This document shows, piece by piece, positions 1 through 10,355 of a stretch of 64,000 nucleotides of DNA. Within the stretch, counting starts at the first letter, position 1; every line of letters begins with the position of its first letter. This DNA comes from Hyphococcus luteus (lineage in GTDB: Bacteria > Pseudomonadota > Alphaproteobacteria > Caulobacterales > Parvularculaceae), in contig NZ_PJCH01000005.1 in NCBI RefSeq assembly GCF_002943565.1, forward strand, positions 1,054,001 through 1,118,000, given 5' to 3'. A model generated the notes under the pieces. That model had not been told where the DNA came from, did no database searches, and worked only from the letters and a program-made list of their open reading frames with translations. The position numbers and the translations under genes are program-made.

Positions 1-1
1 T

Positions 2-2596
2 TTAAAACACGCCTTTGTCGATTTGCGCCGGCGCACCTTGCGCGAAGTTGTGCGCGGCGACCGCATTGCGGCGCGTCTCGCCAAAGGCGTCGACGACATC
101 GTCCGCACGCTTTTCGCGCTCTCGAAAGAGGGCGTCGGCAAAGACATCGCCGTCTGCGCCGTCGGCGGCTATGGCCGCTCCGAACTGGCCCCCTATTCGG
201 ATATCGATCTCCTTTTCCTGCACCGCCCGCAGGTCGAAAAGACCCTGCGCGACACGTTGAACCGCCTGCTTTATCCCTTGTGGGATTCCGGCGTGAAGCT
301 CGGCTATGGCGCGCATACGCCGGCGAGCGCCGTGGAGTTCGCCAAGAGCGACATTGTCGCGCGGACGGCTTATCTCGATGCGCGGTTCCTGTGCGGGGCC
401 AGGGACGTCTATGACGAATTTCACGCCGGTTTCGACAAGCTGCGGCGCAAGACCGTGCCGGAATTCGTCGCAGCCAAGCTCGAAGAGCAAAATGAGCGTC
501 AGGCGAAATTTTTCGAAACCCGCTATCTGGTCGAGCCCGACATCAAAGAGGCGAAGGGGGGCCTCCGGGACGTTCAGACGATCCGCTGGATTTACCGCTA
601 CGCCTATGGCGACATCCTGAACGATGCGAAAGAGGCCGAAAGAATTGTCGGCAAGGCGGAACGCCAGGCGCTTTTGAAAGCTAAGCGGTTTTTGTGGTCG
701 GTGCGCGTCCATCTGCACGATCTGCGCGGGCGCGCCGACGAAAAACTCACTTTTGACGTGCAGCCGGAAATCGCCGAACGCCTCGGCTATGCCGACCGCA
801 AGAACATGACCGCCGCCGAACGGCTGATGAAGCATTATTTTGTCAATGCGGTCGAGGTTGGCCGCCTGACGCGCATTCTCTGCGCGCGCCTCGAAGAGGA
901 GAAGGCCAAGCGCCTGCCGCGCCTGCCGCGCTTCCTGCCGCGCGCGCTGCAGGAGGACGAGGCGCCGGGCAAGCCGAATTTGCGCATCAATAACGGCCGT
1001 CTCGATTTTGAAAGCGCGGCCAAGGCGCGCCGCCAGCCGCGCGATCTTTTCCGGCTTTTCCGGGCTTACGGCAAGCAGCCGAAAATCGACTTCCACCCCG
1101 ATGCGCTCGCCATCGTCACCGAGCAGGTTCCGAACGTCACGACGCCGGTGCGCCGCGACCCGGTCGTCGCCAGGCTTTTCGCCGGCATTCTGACGGACAG
1201 CGAAGACTCGGTGCGGGTCCTGCGCATCATGACCGAGACGGGGCTTTTGGGAAAATACATTCCCGCTTTCGGATCGATTGTCGGGCGCATCGATTACGGG
1301 CTCTATCGCCGCTTCACCATCGACGAACATGTGCTGCGTTGCGTCGGCCTCTTAAGACAAATTCACCGTTGCGAAATCGAGGAAGAGCATCCGATCGCCT
1401 CGGTGATCGTCAGCAATGCGCAAAATCCGCTGCTCTATTATTACGGGGTTCTTCTCCATGAAGCGCGCTGGTCCTTAAAAGAAAGCTCCGTCGACGCCTG
1501 CGAAAAGCTGGTTATTCGCGTGACCAAGCGTCTGGGCCTCAATGATGAAGAGGCGGCGCTCGCCGGCTGGGCGGCGGCCCGCCATCTGATGCTCGTGCGG
1601 ACGGCGGAACGGCGCAACATCACCGAACCCCGTGCGATTTCCGCTTTCGCGCAATCGGTGGGTTCGCGCGCGCGGCTCGACATGATGCTTGTCCTGTCGG
1701 TCTGTCATTTGCGCGTCGTCGGTTTTCAGTCCTGGGACGAGATGACCCGGCTGCGTCTCGCCGAGCTTTATGACGCTGCGGCCCTTTGGTTCGACCATGG
1801 CGAGGAAGCGCTCGGCAAAAGTCTCAATGACCGTGCGAAACATGTGCGCAAGGAGGCGAAGGAACGGCTTTCCGGCTGGAGCGAAAAGGAAAAGACGGCG
1901 TTTTTGGACCGCCTCGACGATTCCATGATGCGCTCGCTCGATCCGGACATCATCGTGCGGTTTGCGACGCTCGCCCGCGCGGCGGAAAAAGACGCGGCGA
2001 ACAGCGCCGTCGTCGTGACGCCGCGCGACGGCGATCTCGAGGCCATTGTCTACACCGACGACCGGGCGGGGCTGCTTTCCGATCTCGCCGGCGCCGTCGC
2101 CTCGACCGGCATGAGCGTCAGGACCGTGCAGGCGCTCACCACGGATGACGGCAAGGCGATCGATATTTTCATTGTCCAGTCGCCGGACGGCGTGCCGGTT
2201 GAAGACATGGAGCAGGGCAAGCGGCTTCACGAAGCCTTGTTTACGGCCGCCGCCGCGCCGCCCGACAGGCCGCCGGAACTGCGGCGGCGTCTCGGCGACC
2301 GGCGGGAGATTTTCTCGGTTAAATCCGAAGTGCGGATCGAGCGGGAAGCCTCCGAAGAGGCGGCGGTGGTGGAGGCCGAAGGGCTTGACCGGCCCGGGCT
2401 TCTTTACGAGCTGACCCGGGCGCTGGCGCGCGAAGGCGCGACCATCACATCAGCCCATATTGCGACATATGGAGAACGCGCCGTCGACGCATTTTACCTT
2501 CAGACGAAGGACGGGCGGAAGCTCGAAGACGCCGCCGCGCTGGCGCGCATCAAAAAAGCGCTTGGCGAGGTGTTGGCGGCTGGCTCCGACGACTGA
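2..2596 (+). CDS. glnD: Bifunctional [protein-PII] uridylyltransferase/uridylyl-removing enzyme, 5' end missing
   Basis: GlnD senses glutamine and uridylylates or deuridylylates PII to control nitrogen assimilation. The frame is open to the left edge, so the start lies outside the window; 864 residues are visible. Numbering from a TTG at 23, the nucleotidyltransferase motif GGYGRSELAPYSDIDLLFL lies near residues 49-67 and looks intact. Two C-terminal ACT domains (about 675-745 and 785-855) are recognisable. The central HD domain keeps the first histidine (TIDEH), but the usual HD-AKGR-DHS block is replaced by LLHEARWSLKESS (HE at about 479-480), and the later CDI aspartate is CHL. Loss of uridylyl-removing activity is possible. 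The neighbours murJ and trpS are the standard alphaproteobacterial order. Confidence 0.95.
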   Translation, partial: LKHAFVDLRRRTLREVVRGDRIAARLAKGVDDIVRTLFALSKEGVGKDIAVCAVGGYGRSELAPYSDIDLLFLHRPQVEKTLRDTLNRLLYPLWDSGVKLGYGAHTPASAVEFAKSDIVARTAYLDARFLCGARDVYDEFHAGFDKLRRKTVPEFVAAKLEEQNERQAKFFETRYLVEPDIKEAKGGLRDVQTIRWIYRYAYGDILNDAKEAERIVGKAERQALLKAKRFLWSVRVHLHDLRGRADEKLTFDVQPEIAERLGYADRKNMTAAERLMKHYFVNAVEVGRLTRILCARLEEEKAKRLPRLPRFLPRALQEDEAPGKPNLRINNGRLDFESAAKARRQPRDLFRLFRAYGKQPKIDFHPDALAIVTEQVPNVTTPVRRDPVVARLFAGILTDSEDSVRVLRIMTETGLLGKYIPAFGSIVGRIDYGLYRRFTIDEHVLRCVGLLRQIHRCEIEEEHPIASVIVSNAQNPLLYYYGVLLHEARWSLKESSVDACEKLVIRVTKRLGLNDEEAALAGWAAARHLMLVRTAERRNITEPRAISAFAQSVGSRARLDMMLVLSVCHLRVVGFQSWDEMTRLRLAELYDAAALWFDHGEEALGKSLNDRAKHVRKEAKERLSGWSEKEKTAFLDRLDDSMMRSLDPDIIVRFATLARAAEKDAANSAVVVTPRDGDLEAIVYTDDRAGLLSDLAGAVASTGMSVRTVQALTTDDGKAIDIFIVQSPDGVPVEDMEQGKRLHEALFTAAAAPPDRPPELRRRLGDRREIFSVKSEVRIEREASEEAAVVEAEGLDRPGLLYELTRALAREGATITSAHIATYGERAVDAFYLQTKDGRKLEDAAALARIKKALGEVLAAGSDD

Positions 2597-2634
2597 ACAG
2601 GGCTATCGGGGCTCTTTAAAGCGCGAAAATCTCC

Positions 2635-4230
2635 ATGAGCGGCAATATATTCAAATCCCTTGCGACCGTGAGCGGCATGACCATGGCGAGCCGCGTTTTG
2701 GGATTCGCGCGCCAGATCCTGATGGCGGGGATCATCGGCGCCGGCGGCAACCCTGTGGCCGACGCCTTCTGGGCGGCGTTCCGCCTGCCCAACATGTTCC
2801 GGCGCCTGTTCGCCGAAGGCGCTTTTCACGCCGCCTTCATTCCGATGTTTCAGGGCCGGCGCACCGATGGCGGCGAGGCGGAGGCGAAAGCCTTCGCCGA
2901 AGAAGTGCTGGCCGGGCTTATCTTTATACTGACGATCCTGACGGCGCTCGTTGAAATCGCCGCGCCGCTTTTCGTATATCTGATCGCCTCGGGCTTTGAG
3001 GACAATCCGGACAAGTTCCAGCTGACGACGCTCTATACGCGCATCATGTTTCCCTATCTGATGCTGATGTCGCTGGTCGGACTTTACAGCGGCGTTCTGA
3101 ATTCCCTAAGCCGCTTTGCGGCGTCGGCCGCGGCGCCGATCGCGCTCAACGTGTTCATGATCGGCGCGCTCCTCCTTTACGCCGACGCCGAGACCGAAAT
3201 CTCGGGGCTCGCCGTCGCGTGGGGCGTCGCGGCGGGGGGGCTTGCGCAATTCATGCTGCTGCTTCTCGGCGCCTGGCGGCAAGGCTATCTTTTAAAACTC
3301 AAAACGCCGCGCCTGACGCCCGCCATGAAGCGGCTCTTTGCGCTCGGCGCGCCGGGCTTCATCAGCGCCGGGGCCTTGCAGATCAATCTCATCGTCGGCA
3401 CCAATATCGCCAGCCAGGAGCAGGGCGCCGTCTCCTGGCTGATGAACGCCGACCAGCTTTATCAATTGCCGCTCGCCGTGATCGGCATTGCGCTGGGCGT
3501 CGTTCTTTTGCCCATGCTGTCGGCGCGGGTGAAGTCGGGCGACGAAAAGGGCGCGGCGCGCGCGCTCAATCGCGCGCTGGAGCTTTCCGCATTGCTCGCG
3601 ATCCCCGCCGCCGCCGCGTTTGTCATCATGGGCGAGGCGATCTGCGACGCGCTTTTCCGCGGGCTCGCCGGCGACGCCCTGTCGCTTGTCGGCGTAAGAC
3701 GTTCGGCCTTTACGCAGGAAGACGTCGCCATGACCGGCGCGGCGCTCGCTATTTTCGGAGCCGGGCTGCCGGCCTTTGTCTGGCTGAAGATTTTCGCGCC
3801 GGCCTATTTCGCGCGGGAAGACACGAAGACGCCCATGAAATACGCGCTCATCGCCATCGCCGTGAACACGGGGCTCTCCCTTGCGCTTTTCCCTTTCTTC
3901 GGATTTCTCGCCGTTGCGGGCGCCACGTCCTTCGCCGCCTGGCTGCAGGTGACGCTTCTCGCCCAGCGCCTTTACCGGCTGCATCTCTTCCGTCCCAGCG
4001 CCAAGCTCATGGCCCGTTTCGCCCGCATTCTCCTTTCTGTCGCGGGGCTTGCGGCTTTTCTCCTCTGGGCCCTGCCGCAGACGGAGGCGATCTCAGCGTT
4101 TCTGTGGGGACGGGAATGGCTGGCGGTCGCCGCGCTTGTGGGGGCGGGGCTTGTTCTTTACGGCGCGCTCGCCCTGGCGCTTGGCGCCGCGCGCCCCGGC
4201 GACTACAAGACCGGCGCGGCCGGCAAGTAA
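2635..4230 (+). CDS. murJ: Lipid II flippase MurJ (MviN family)
   Basis: Inner-membrane flippase that moves lipid-linked peptidoglycan precursor to the periplasmic face. The 531-residue protein is almost entirely hydrophobic helices, about 14 as expected for the MOP-superfamily MviN fold. The N-terminal family signature is clear: [15 protein letters not shown], then [20 protein letters not shown] near residues 43-62. It starts at an ATG 38 bases after glnD, and the glnD-murJ-trpS order supports the call. Length is normal and nothing is missing. Confidence 0.97.
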   Translation: MSGNIFKSLATVSGMTMASRVLGFARQILMAGIIGAGGNPVADAFWAAFRLPNMFRRLFAEGAFHAAFIPMFQGRRTDGGEAEAKAFAEEVLAGLIFILTILTALVEIAAPLFVYLIASGFEDNPDKFQLTTLYTRIMFPYLMLMSLVGLYSGVLNSLSRFAASAAAPIALNVFMIGALLLYADAETEISGLAVAWGVAAGGLAQFMLLLLGAWRQGYLLKLKTPRLTPAMKRLFALGAPGFISAGALQINLIVGTNIASQEQGAVSWLMNADQLYQLPLAVIGIALGVVLLPMLSARVKSGDEKGAARALNRALELSALLAIPAAAAFVIMGEAICDALFRGLAGDALSLVGVRRSAFTQEDVAMTGAALAIFGAGLPAFVWLKIFAPAYFAREDTKTPMKYALIAIAVNTGLSLALFPFFGFLAVAGATSFAAWLQVTLLAQRLYRLHLFRPSAKLMARFARILLSVAGLAAFLLWALPQTEAISAFLWGREWLAVAALVGAGLVLYGALALALGAARPGDYKTGAAGK

Positions 4231-4265
4231 GGCCGGCGATCAAAGAAGACAAACGAGTTTTTGAT

Positions 4266-5282
4266 ATGAGCGGTTACCAGGGTCCCATGCGCGTTTTTTC
4301 GGGCATTCAGCCATCGGGCGGGATGCATCTCGGCAATTATCTCGGCGCGATCCGCAAATTCGTCGAATTGCAGCATCAATATGAATGCTATTACTGCGTC
4401 GTCGACATGCATGCGATCACCGTCTGGCAGGAACCGGAAAAACTCCGGGAACAGACGTTTCACATCGCCGCCGCTTATCTCGCCGCCGGCATCGATCCGG
4501 AACAGGCCGTGGTGTTTCACCAGTCGGGCGCGCACGCTCATGCGGAACTCGCCTGGATATTCAATTGCGTCGCCCGGCTCGGCTGGCTCGACCGCATGAC
4601 CCAGTTCAAGGACAAGGCCGGCAAAAATTCCGAGCGCGCCTCGGTCGGGCTCTACACCTATCCGGTGCTGCAGGCGGCGGACATTCTCGCCTATAAGGCG
4701 ACCCATGTGCCCGTGGGCGAAGACCAGAAGCAGCATCTGGAATTGTCCCGGGATATCGCCGGCAAGTTCAATCACGACTTCGATAAGCCGGATTTCTTTC
4801 CGCTGCCGGAACCGCTGATCAAGGGGCCCGGCGCGCGCATCATGTCCTTGCGTGATGGCGAGAAGAAAATGTCGAAATCGGATCCATCGGATAACGCCTG
4901 CGTGTTTCTGACCGACGAAGCCGACGCGATCGCCAAAAAGATCAAGAAGGCGAAGTCGGATCCGGACGCGCTGCCTTCCGAACCGGATGGTCTCGAAAAC
5001 CGTCCCGAGGCGAAGAATCTCGTCGGCATCTATGCCGCGCTTTCCGGCAAGTCGGAGGCGCAGGTGCTTTCCGAATTCGGCGGCCAGGGTTTCGGGGTCT
5101 TCAAGCCGGCCCTCGCCGAGCTGGTTGTCGAGAAGATCGCCCCCATCGGCGCGGAGCTGCGTCGGCTCGAGGCCGATCCCGGCCATTTACAGGGCGTCCT
5201 GCGCTCAGGCGCGGAAAAAGCCTCGGCTGTCGCCGATCCCATCGTCCGGGAGGTCCGGGAAATCGTCGGCTTGCTCGTTTAG
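4266..5282 (+). CDS. trpS: Tryptophanyl-tRNA synthetase
   Basis: Class I aminoacyl-tRNA synthetase charging tRNA-Trp. Near the N-terminus is [20 protein letters not shown], where HLGN is the HIGH-type ATP-binding motif. The KMSKS loop is present as [10 protein letters not shown] near residue 200. From ATG 4266 the protein has 338 residues, normal for bacterial TrpS; an in-frame ATG at 4287 gives the more usual MRVFSG start and is a real alternative. The frame stays open far upstream inside murJ, but that part is a shadow. It lies 35 bases after murJ, probably cotranscribed, and a hairpin with a T-run follows. Confidence 0.97.
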   Translation: MSGYQGPMRVFSGIQPSGGMHLGNYLGAIRKFVELQHQYECYYCVVDMHAITVWQEPEKLREQTFHIAAAYLAAGIDPEQAVVFHQSGAHAHAELAWIFNCVARLGWLDRMTQFKDKAGKNSERASVGLYTYPVLQAADILAYKATHVPVGEDQKQHLELSRDIAGKFNHDFDKPDFFPLPEPLIKGPGARIMSLRDGEKKMSKSDPSDNACVFLTDEADAIAKKIKKAKSDPDALPSEPDGLENRPEAKNLVGIYAALSGKSEAQVLSEFGGQGFGVFKPALAELVVEKIAPIGAELRRLEADPGHLQGVLRSGAEKASAVADPIVREVREIVGLLV

Positions 5283-5312
5283 CCGCCCGAAGCCCGATTG
5301 AAGCGGCTTCAG

Positions 5313-5343
5313 ACGGCCGAGTCCGCTGACCGTTCGGCCTTTT
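5313..5343 (+). terminator. Intrinsic terminator after trpS
   Basis: GGCCGA (5315-5320) pairs with TCGGCC (5334-5339) and is followed directly by TTTT. It probably ends the glnD-murJ-trpS transcript. The loop is 13 bases and the stem short, so it is of moderate strength. Confidence 0.55.
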
Positions 5344-5434
5344 CGCGAATCGGCGCTTTGTTTCAGGCGTTACTTGATTGTTAACGCCTCCGGGCGATGG
5401 TCGCGCGAAGGATGGTTAACCTCGGGCGAAGGCC

Positions 5435-6457
5435 ATGAGCGACGGCGCGATCGACAGGATTGAGGAAGCGGCAGGGACGGCGCCAAGGGCGCGGCCCCGG
5501 CCTGCGCGTCCGCTGATTTCCATTATCGCCCCCTGTTATAACGAGGCGGATGCGCTCGGGCCTTTCATGATGGAAATTGCGCCGGTTCTCGACGGCGCCA
5601 ATTTCGATTATGAGCTTGTCTTTGTCGATGACGGTTCGACCGACGACACGCGCGCAAAGCTTGAAAAGCTGGCGGGGGAAAACAGCCATGTGAAGGTCGT
5701 GATTTTCTCGCGCAATTTCGGCAAGGAAGCCGCGCTCACCGCCGGGCTCGATCATGCGAAAGGCGATGCGGTTGTCGTCATCGACACCGATTTGCAGGAC
5801 CCGCCAGAGCTGATCCGCGATTTCGTCGCCAAATGGCGCGAGGGCGTCGACGTGGTTTATGGCAAGCGCGAGGACCGCGGCGCGGATACGGCGGCCAAGC
5901 GCATGACGGCGGAAGGGTTTTACCGGCTTTTCAACCGGATTTCCGTTGTCAATATCCCGGAAAACACCGGCGATTTCCGCCTCATGGACCGGCGCGTCGT
6001 TGAGGTGATCAAAACGCTCCCCGAACGCTCGCGCTTCATGAAGGGCTTGTTCGTCTGGGCCGGCTTTTCCTCCGTCGCCGTTCCCTATGCGCGTCCGGCG
6101 CGCGCCGCAGGCGAAACCAAGTTCAATTTTTGGAAGCTCTGGAATTTCGCGCTTGACGGCTTTGTCAGTTTCTCAACGGCCCCTTTGCGGGTGTGGAGCT
6201 ATATCGGCGCGGTTGTCGCCTTTTTATCGTTTCTCTATGCGTCTTTCATCATTATACGGACAGTGTTCACCGGCGTTGATGTCCCGGGCTACGCCTCCCT
6301 GGTGGTGCTTATCCTTTTCTTCGGCAGCGTGCAGATGATCTCCGTGGGCGTGCTCGGCGAATATATCTCGCGGCTCTTTGTCGAAGTGAAGCGCCGGCCG
6401 ATTTATATCGTCGATGAAGTGCTCGGCGACGACGGCGCTTCGAATCAAAATGACTGA
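5435..6457 (+). CDS. Glycosyltransferase family 2, polyprenyl-phosphate sugar transferase type (DPM1/GtrB-like)
   Basis: Predicted to transfer a nucleotide sugar onto a polyprenyl phosphate at the membrane. After a 28-residue leader, a GT-A domain begins (ISIIAPCYNEADAL). It has FVDDGSTDDT, FSRNFGKEAAL and the DTDLQDPPELI motif (DxD-like metal site). Two C-terminal transmembrane helices (about 245-268 and 280-305) are typical of GtrB/ArnC-like enzymes. 340 residues is the usual size. Which sugar is used cannot be told from the sequence; no partner flippase (GtrA) is adjacent. Confidence 0.88.
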   Translation: MSDGAIDRIEEAAGTAPRARPRPARPLISIIAPCYNEADALGPFMMEIAPVLDGANFDYELVFVDDGSTDDTRAKLEKLAGENSHVKVVIFSRNFGKEAALTAGLDHAKGDAVVVIDTDLQDPPELIRDFVAKWREGVDVVYGKREDRGADTAAKRMTAEGFYRLFNRISVVNIPENTGDFRLMDRRVVEVIKTLPERSRFMKGLFVWAGFSSVAVPYARPARAAGETKFNFWKLWNFALDGFVSFSTAPLRVWSYIGAVVAFLSFLYASFIIIRTVFTGVDVPGYASLVVLILFFGSVQMISVGVLGEYISRLFVEVKRRPIYIVDEVLGDDGASNQND

Positions 6458-6545
6458 CCTCGCAACCCCGCCGACGGTGAGTTGCATTTGACGCGGATGC
6501 AAGGCAAAGAAACCGCCTGACCGGGTATTGCGGGGGAGGCGGGCG

Positions 6546-7793
6546 TTGAGATTCCCAGCGGCGATGATAGCGTTCATTCTGCTCGCGGCTTGCGGAAACG
6601 AAGCCGCGCCAGCGCCGGAAAAGACCGCCGCGGCCCCCGTGGCGCGCTTCGCCGCCTTCAACGCCTATCTCAACCGGCCGGAAGAGGGCGGGCTGATCGC
6701 GGATCTGAGAGCGCCGGACAATATTCAGGCGCAGAAGGTCGCCGAGATCATCCAGCGCGCCGCGCCTGACATCCTTCTCCTCAGCGAGTTCGATTACGAC
6801 GAGCGCGGCGAGGCGCTGCGCCTCTTCCAGGAGAATTATCTCGAACGCGGCTGGAACGGCGCCGCGCCGGCGGTTTATCCTTACGCCTATCTCGCGTCGT
6901 CGAATACGGGGGTCCCTTCCGGCCATGACCTCGATCGCGACGGCGTTGTGACGGTCGAACCCGGCGCGCGCGCCTATGGCGGCGACGCCTTCGGCTATGG
7001 CGCCTTTCCCGGTCAGTACGCTTTTGTCCTCTTGTCGAAATATCCCATCGATGAAGCGGGCGTTCGAACGTTTCAGGCATTCCTGTGGAAAGACATGCCG
7101 GGCGCCATGCTGCCTGACGATCCGGCGACGCCTGAGCCCGAAGACTGGTACAGCGCCGAGGCGCTTGAGGATTTCCGGCTTTCGTCAAAAACCCACGCGG
7201 ACATTCCGGTGATCGTCGACGGCGCGCGCGTGCATGTGCTGGCGAGTCATCCGACGCCGCCGAGCTTCGACGGCGAGGAAGACCGCAACGGCAAGCGCAA
7301 TCACGACGAAATCCGTCTCTGGGCGGATTATATTGAAGGCGCGGACTACATTTACGACGATGCGGGCGCATCCGGCGGGCTTCCCGCCGGGGAGCGCTTC
7401 GTCATCATGGGCGATTTGAACGCCGATCCGCACGACGCCGGAGCGGTTCCGGGCGCTGTCGGGCAATTGTTGTCATCGCCCTTGATCGCCGGCGCGTCGT
7501 TTCCGAAAAGCGAAGGCGGCGCCGAACAGGCCGCGCTTCAGGGCGGCGTCAATGAAACCCACAAAGGCGACCCAGCCGAAGACACCGCCGATTTTGCCGA
7601 CGATCCCGAAACCGGCGTCGGCAATCTTCATCTCGATTATGTCTTGTTTTCAAAAGCGGGCTTCAAGGAAGAAGCCTCCGGCGTCTTCTGGCCGGCGTCC
7701 GATGAGCCCCATTACGATCTCGTCGGGCCCGGCTATCCGGTGGAGAGCTCCGATCACCGCCTCGTCTGGCGTGATCTCAAGATCGTCGAATAA
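6546..7793 (+). CDS. Endonuclease/exonuclease/phosphatase-family lipoprotein
   Basis: Predicted exported lipoprotein with an EEP (DNase I-like) fold, so a phosphodiesterase or phosphatase of unknown substrate. TTG 6546 is chosen because GGGGGAGG sits about 7 bases upstream; it yields MRFPAAMIAFILLAACG, a short signal with lipobox LAAC. ATG 6564 is another option. Fold landmarks are RFAAFNAYLNR, LLLSEFDYDERG, ASHPTPPSFDG, IMGDLNADP and SSDHRLVW, which supply the catalytic Asn, Glu, Asp and His residues. About 415 residues, longer than a minimal EEP domain. Homologues are often annotated as phytase-like or as hypothetical proteins of this family. Confidence 0.85.
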   Translation: MRFPAAMIAFILLAACGNEAAPAPEKTAAAPVARFAAFNAYLNRPEEGGLIADLRAPDNIQAQKVAEIIQRAAPDILLLSEFDYDERGEALRLFQENYLERGWNGAAPAVYPYAYLASSNTGVPSGHDLDRDGVVTVEPGARAYGGDAFGYGAFPGQYAFVLLSKYPIDEAGVRTFQAFLWKDMPGAMLPDDPATPEPEDWYSAEALEDFRLSSKTHADIPVIVDGARVHVLASHPTPPSFDGEEDRNGKRNHDEIRLWADYIEGADYIYDDAGASGGLPAGERFVIMGDLNADPHDAGAVPGAVGQLLSSPLIAGASFPKSEGGAEQAALQGGVNETHKGDPAEDTADFADDPETGVGNLHLDYVLFSKAGFKEEASGVFWPASDEPHYDLVGPGYPVESSDHRLVWRDLKIVE

Positions 7794-7805
7794 GACAAAT
7801 TGACG

Positions 7806-7829
7806 GCTCGCTTCTGAAACGAAGCGAGC
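7806..7829. terminator. Hairpin between convergent genes
   Basis: GCTCGCTTC and GAAGCGAGC form a perfect 9-bp stem with a 6-base loop between two convergent genes. There is no strong T-run on either side, so termination activity is only suggested. Confidence 0.45.
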
Positions 7830-7849
7830 TCGCACGTTAAGTTCAAGCG

Positions 7850-8524
7850 TTAAACCTGGGCCGCAAGTTTCGGCTGGCTCAGTTTGCGGAAGCGCAAGAA
7901 TCGTCCGCCGAAAAGCAAGCCGCCGAGCATCAATAGGCCTGCGCCCGGCAGCGGCACGGGCGTCATGTCCGGGGGCGCCCAGTCATAGGCGATCGAAAAA
8001 TCGACCTCGCCGCCCGCAGAGCTTATCAGATTGCCTGTAATGACGCCGTTGATCGTATCGACAACCAAAAGATAGTCGATCAGTTCAACCGCGAGGCTGA
8101 TGTCAGAATCCCCGGGGCCGTCGAACATGCCCAAGGTCGAGCAGCAAGCGTCTGAAAGCGTATAGATATTGCCCCCGGCGCTGATGCTGCCGGATCCGTC
8201 AAGGATAGAGGTCGTTGTGAACTCTGTGGGCGACCAATTGAAGCGAGGGTTGACGCCGGTGAAATTCAGGCCGTTGACAGAAAAATGCATGCCCGGAAGG
8301 TCGAGGCCGTTCGGCTCCACCGTGAACAGGCCGTCCGGAATGTCAAATTCAAAGACCAGCATGTCGCCGACCAGTGCAATATCGTCTGTATTCAGAACGC
8401 CATCGCCGCTGGTGATTTGAACATCCGTGACAAAGGTGTCGAGTGAAAGGGTCGCCGCATTGGCGGCGCTTTGACACATTAAGAAACTAAGGACGCTGAA
8501 CAGCGCCAGTTTAAATACATTCAT
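7850..8524 (-). CDS. Secreted protein with VPLPA-type C-terminal sorting signal
   Basis: A 224-residue exported protein of unknown function. The start at 8524 is preceded by GGGAG about 9 bases upstream and opens a signal peptide (MNVFKLALFSVLSFL, cleavage near ANAA). The tail PVPLPGAGLLMLGG, then a hydrophobic helix and a basic end (RFLRFRK), matches the VPLPA/PEP-CTERM tripartite sorting signal processed by exosortases. The middle is rich in small and acidic residues with two adjacent cysteines (ACCSTL) and has no recognisable domain. A second protein with the same tail is encoded at 17927-18637; no exosortase is in the window. Confidence 0.82.
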   Translation of the reverse strand: MNVFKLALFSVLSFLMCQSAANAATLSLDTFVTDVQITSGDGVLNTDDIALVGDMLVFEFDIPDGLFTVEPNGLDLPGMHFSVNGLNFTGVNPRFNWSPTEFTTTSILDGSGSISAGGNIYTLSDACCSTLGMFDGPGDSDISLAVELIDYLLVVDTINGVITGNLISSAGGEVDFSIAYDWAPPDMTPVPLPGAGLLMLGGLLFGGRFLRFRKLSQPKLAAQV

Positions 8525-8627
8525 CGGAATTCTCCCACCATATTCCGATGGAAAGCATAGCAACCGCATGCGGCGCGCGCAAATTCACTCGTCTTTATCC
8601 GCCTTGCGCCGGCAAGGTTTCCGGCGT

Positions 8628-9524
8628 TTAAAACGTAGCGGCGAAGAGAGCCTGATTGGGTCCGAAGCCGGCGCGCTTCATGCCTTCGGAATTCCAGGCG
8701 AAAGCGACCTCGCCTTCGTTCGAGACGGCGATGACGCCGCCGTCGCCGCCGAGCTTGGCGACGTCCTTGATCAATCCTGAAGCGGCGGTCTGAAGATCGG
8801 CGCCCTGATAGCGTACGCGGCTTGCGACATCCTGCGCGCCGCCGGCGAGAATGAAATATTCCCCGAGCCCGGTGCAGGACGCGCCGACAAATTCGTCGGC
8901 CCAGGTTCCCGATCCGATCAGCGGCGTGTCGCCGACCCGTCCTTCGAGCTTGCCGAAGACCCCGCCGGTGGAGGTCGCCGCCGCAATGCGGCCCGCCGCA
9001 TCGAGGGCGACGGCGCCGACCGTGCCGTGGCCGAGCTCGGCCTGGGTCATTTCTTCCGGTTCGACGCCCACGGGCACGACGTAATAGCTTTCCGGGTTTT
9101 CGACGAAGGCGAGGCCTTGGCGGCTGCAGAAATTCTCCGCGCCGCGCCCGGCGAGCATCACATGCGGCGTCGCATCCATCACCGCGCGCGCGGCCCTGAT
9201 CGGGGATTTCAGGTGCTTCACCGCCGCGACGGAGCCTGCCTTGCGGGCGAGACTGCCGCTTTCGCTCGCCATGATCGAGGCGTCGAGCTCGGCGTAGCCC
9301 GCCCGGTTCGGGGGGGCGCCTTTGCCGGCGATATAAAGGCCCGACGTCTCCATGGCTTCGACCAGCGTCTCGACGACGTCGACCGCCGGCGCGCCGTCCT
9401 GGAGCAGCGCCTCGCCGCGCCCGGCGAGCTCGAGAAGATGCGCCTCGGCTTTTGAATAGTCGCGGCCCTTGCGGGCGCCGGCGCCGCCATGCAGGGCGAG
9501 CGCGACTGTCGGTTTTTTTGTCAT
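8628..9524 (-). CDS. Isoaspartyl peptidase/L-asparaginase, Ntn-hydrolase family
   Basis: Plant-type asparaginase that removes isoaspartyl residues or hydrolyses asparagine after self-cleavage into two subunits. The start [16 protein letters not shown] carries the family N-terminal motif. The autocleavage/catalytic site is [10 protein letters not shown], with the nucleophile Thr-168 after G-H-G. Downstream are the substrate-binding TSTGG and [10 protein letters not shown] motifs. Length 298 residues is normal. A longer open frame upstream (to 9665) would overlap gpmA on the other strand and is rejected as a start. Divergent from gpmA with a 108-base gap. Confidence 0.93.
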   Translation of the reverse strand: MTKKPTVALALHGGAGARKGRDYSKAEAHLLELAGRGEALLQDGAPAVDVVETLVEAMETSGLYIAGKGAPPNRAGYAELDASIMASESGSLARKAGSVAAVKHLKSPIRAARAVMDATPHVMLAGRGAENFCSRQGLAFVENPESYYVVPVGVEPEEMTQAELGHGTVGAVALDAAGRIAAATSTGGVFGKLEGRVGDTPLIGSGTWADEFVGASCTGLGEYFILAGGAQDVASRVRYQGADLQTAASGLIKDVAKLGGDGGVIAVSNEGEVAFAWNSEGMKRAGFGPNQALFAATF

Positions 9525-9632
9525 TTTTAAGGTCCGCCTGTTGCCGCTCCTATGTAGGCGCAACCCCATGCCTAGCCAACGGGCGTCGGAGCTTTTATGA
9601 GGACGCCCGACTCTAGTTTTTAGGAGACAGAC

Positions 9633-10352
9633 ATGACCCGCCTCGCCTTGATCCGTCACGGGCAAAGCCAGTGGAACCTCGAAAACCGCTTCACCGGCTG
9701 GGTCGATGTGGACCTGACGGAAAAAGGGATCGCCGAAGCGAAAAAGGCCGGCGATCTCTTAAGGGACACAGGCGCCGAATTTTCCGCCTGCTACACCTCG
9801 GTGCAAAAGCGCGCGATCCGCACGCTCTGGATCGCCCTCGACGAGATGGACCGCATGTGGCTGCCGGTGACCCGGGCCTGGCAATTGAATGAGCGCCATT
9901 ATGGCGGGCTCACCGGGCTCAACAAGGCCGAGACCGCCGAGAAACACGGCGAGGACCAGGTGAAAATCTGGCGGCGCAGCTATGATGTGCCGCCGCCGCC
10001 CATGGAGCCGGGCAGCGAGTTCGATCTTTCGAACGATCCCCGCTACAAGCTTTATGGCTGCGACGTGCCGGCGACGGAGTCCCTCAAGCTCACCCTCGAG
10101 CGGGTTCAGCCCTATTACGAAAAAGAAATCGCGCCGCACCTTAAAGCCGGCGACTCGCTGATCATCGCCGCGCACGGCAATTCCCTGCGCGCGCTCGTCA
10201 AAATCCTCTTCAACGTCGCCGATGAGGACATCGTCCATGTGGAGATCCCCACCGGCAATCCCCTGCTGATCGATCTCGATAAAGGATTGAAGCCGACGCA
10301 GGCGCGCTATCTCGACGAAGATAGAGCGCAGCCGATTCCAGCGGTCAGTTGA
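9633..10352 (+). CDS. gpmA: 2,3-bisphosphoglycerate-dependent phosphoglycerate mutase
   Basis: Glycolytic interconversion of 3- and 2-phosphoglycerate through a phosphohistidine. The N-terminal [18 protein letters not shown] holds the catalytic RHG histidine. [12 protein letters not shown] and [12 protein letters not shown] (second histidine) complete the dPGM active site. 239 residues is typical. AGGAGACAGAC gives a strong ribosome site before ATG. It ends 3 bases from the end of zapA on the opposite strand. It adds to the carbon-metabolism cluster starting 700 bases downstream. Confidence 0.97.
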   Translation: MTRLALIRHGQSQWNLENRFTGWVDVDLTEKGIAEAKKAGDLLRDTGAEFSACYTSVQKRAIRTLWIALDEMDRMWLPVTRAWQLNERHYGGLTGLNKAETAEKHGEDQVKIWRRSYDVPPPPMEPGSEFDLSNDPRYKLYGCDVPATESLKLTLERVQPYYEKEIAPHLKAGDSLIIAAHGNSLRALVKILFNVADEDIVHVEIPTGNPLLIDLDKGLKPTQARYLDEDRAQPIPAVS

Positions 10353-10355
10353 AGA

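Noticed and set aside
3219-4265. Upstream extension of trpS into murJ
   Set aside because: This part is a frame-shifted shadow of murJ; TrpS starts at 4266 or 4287.
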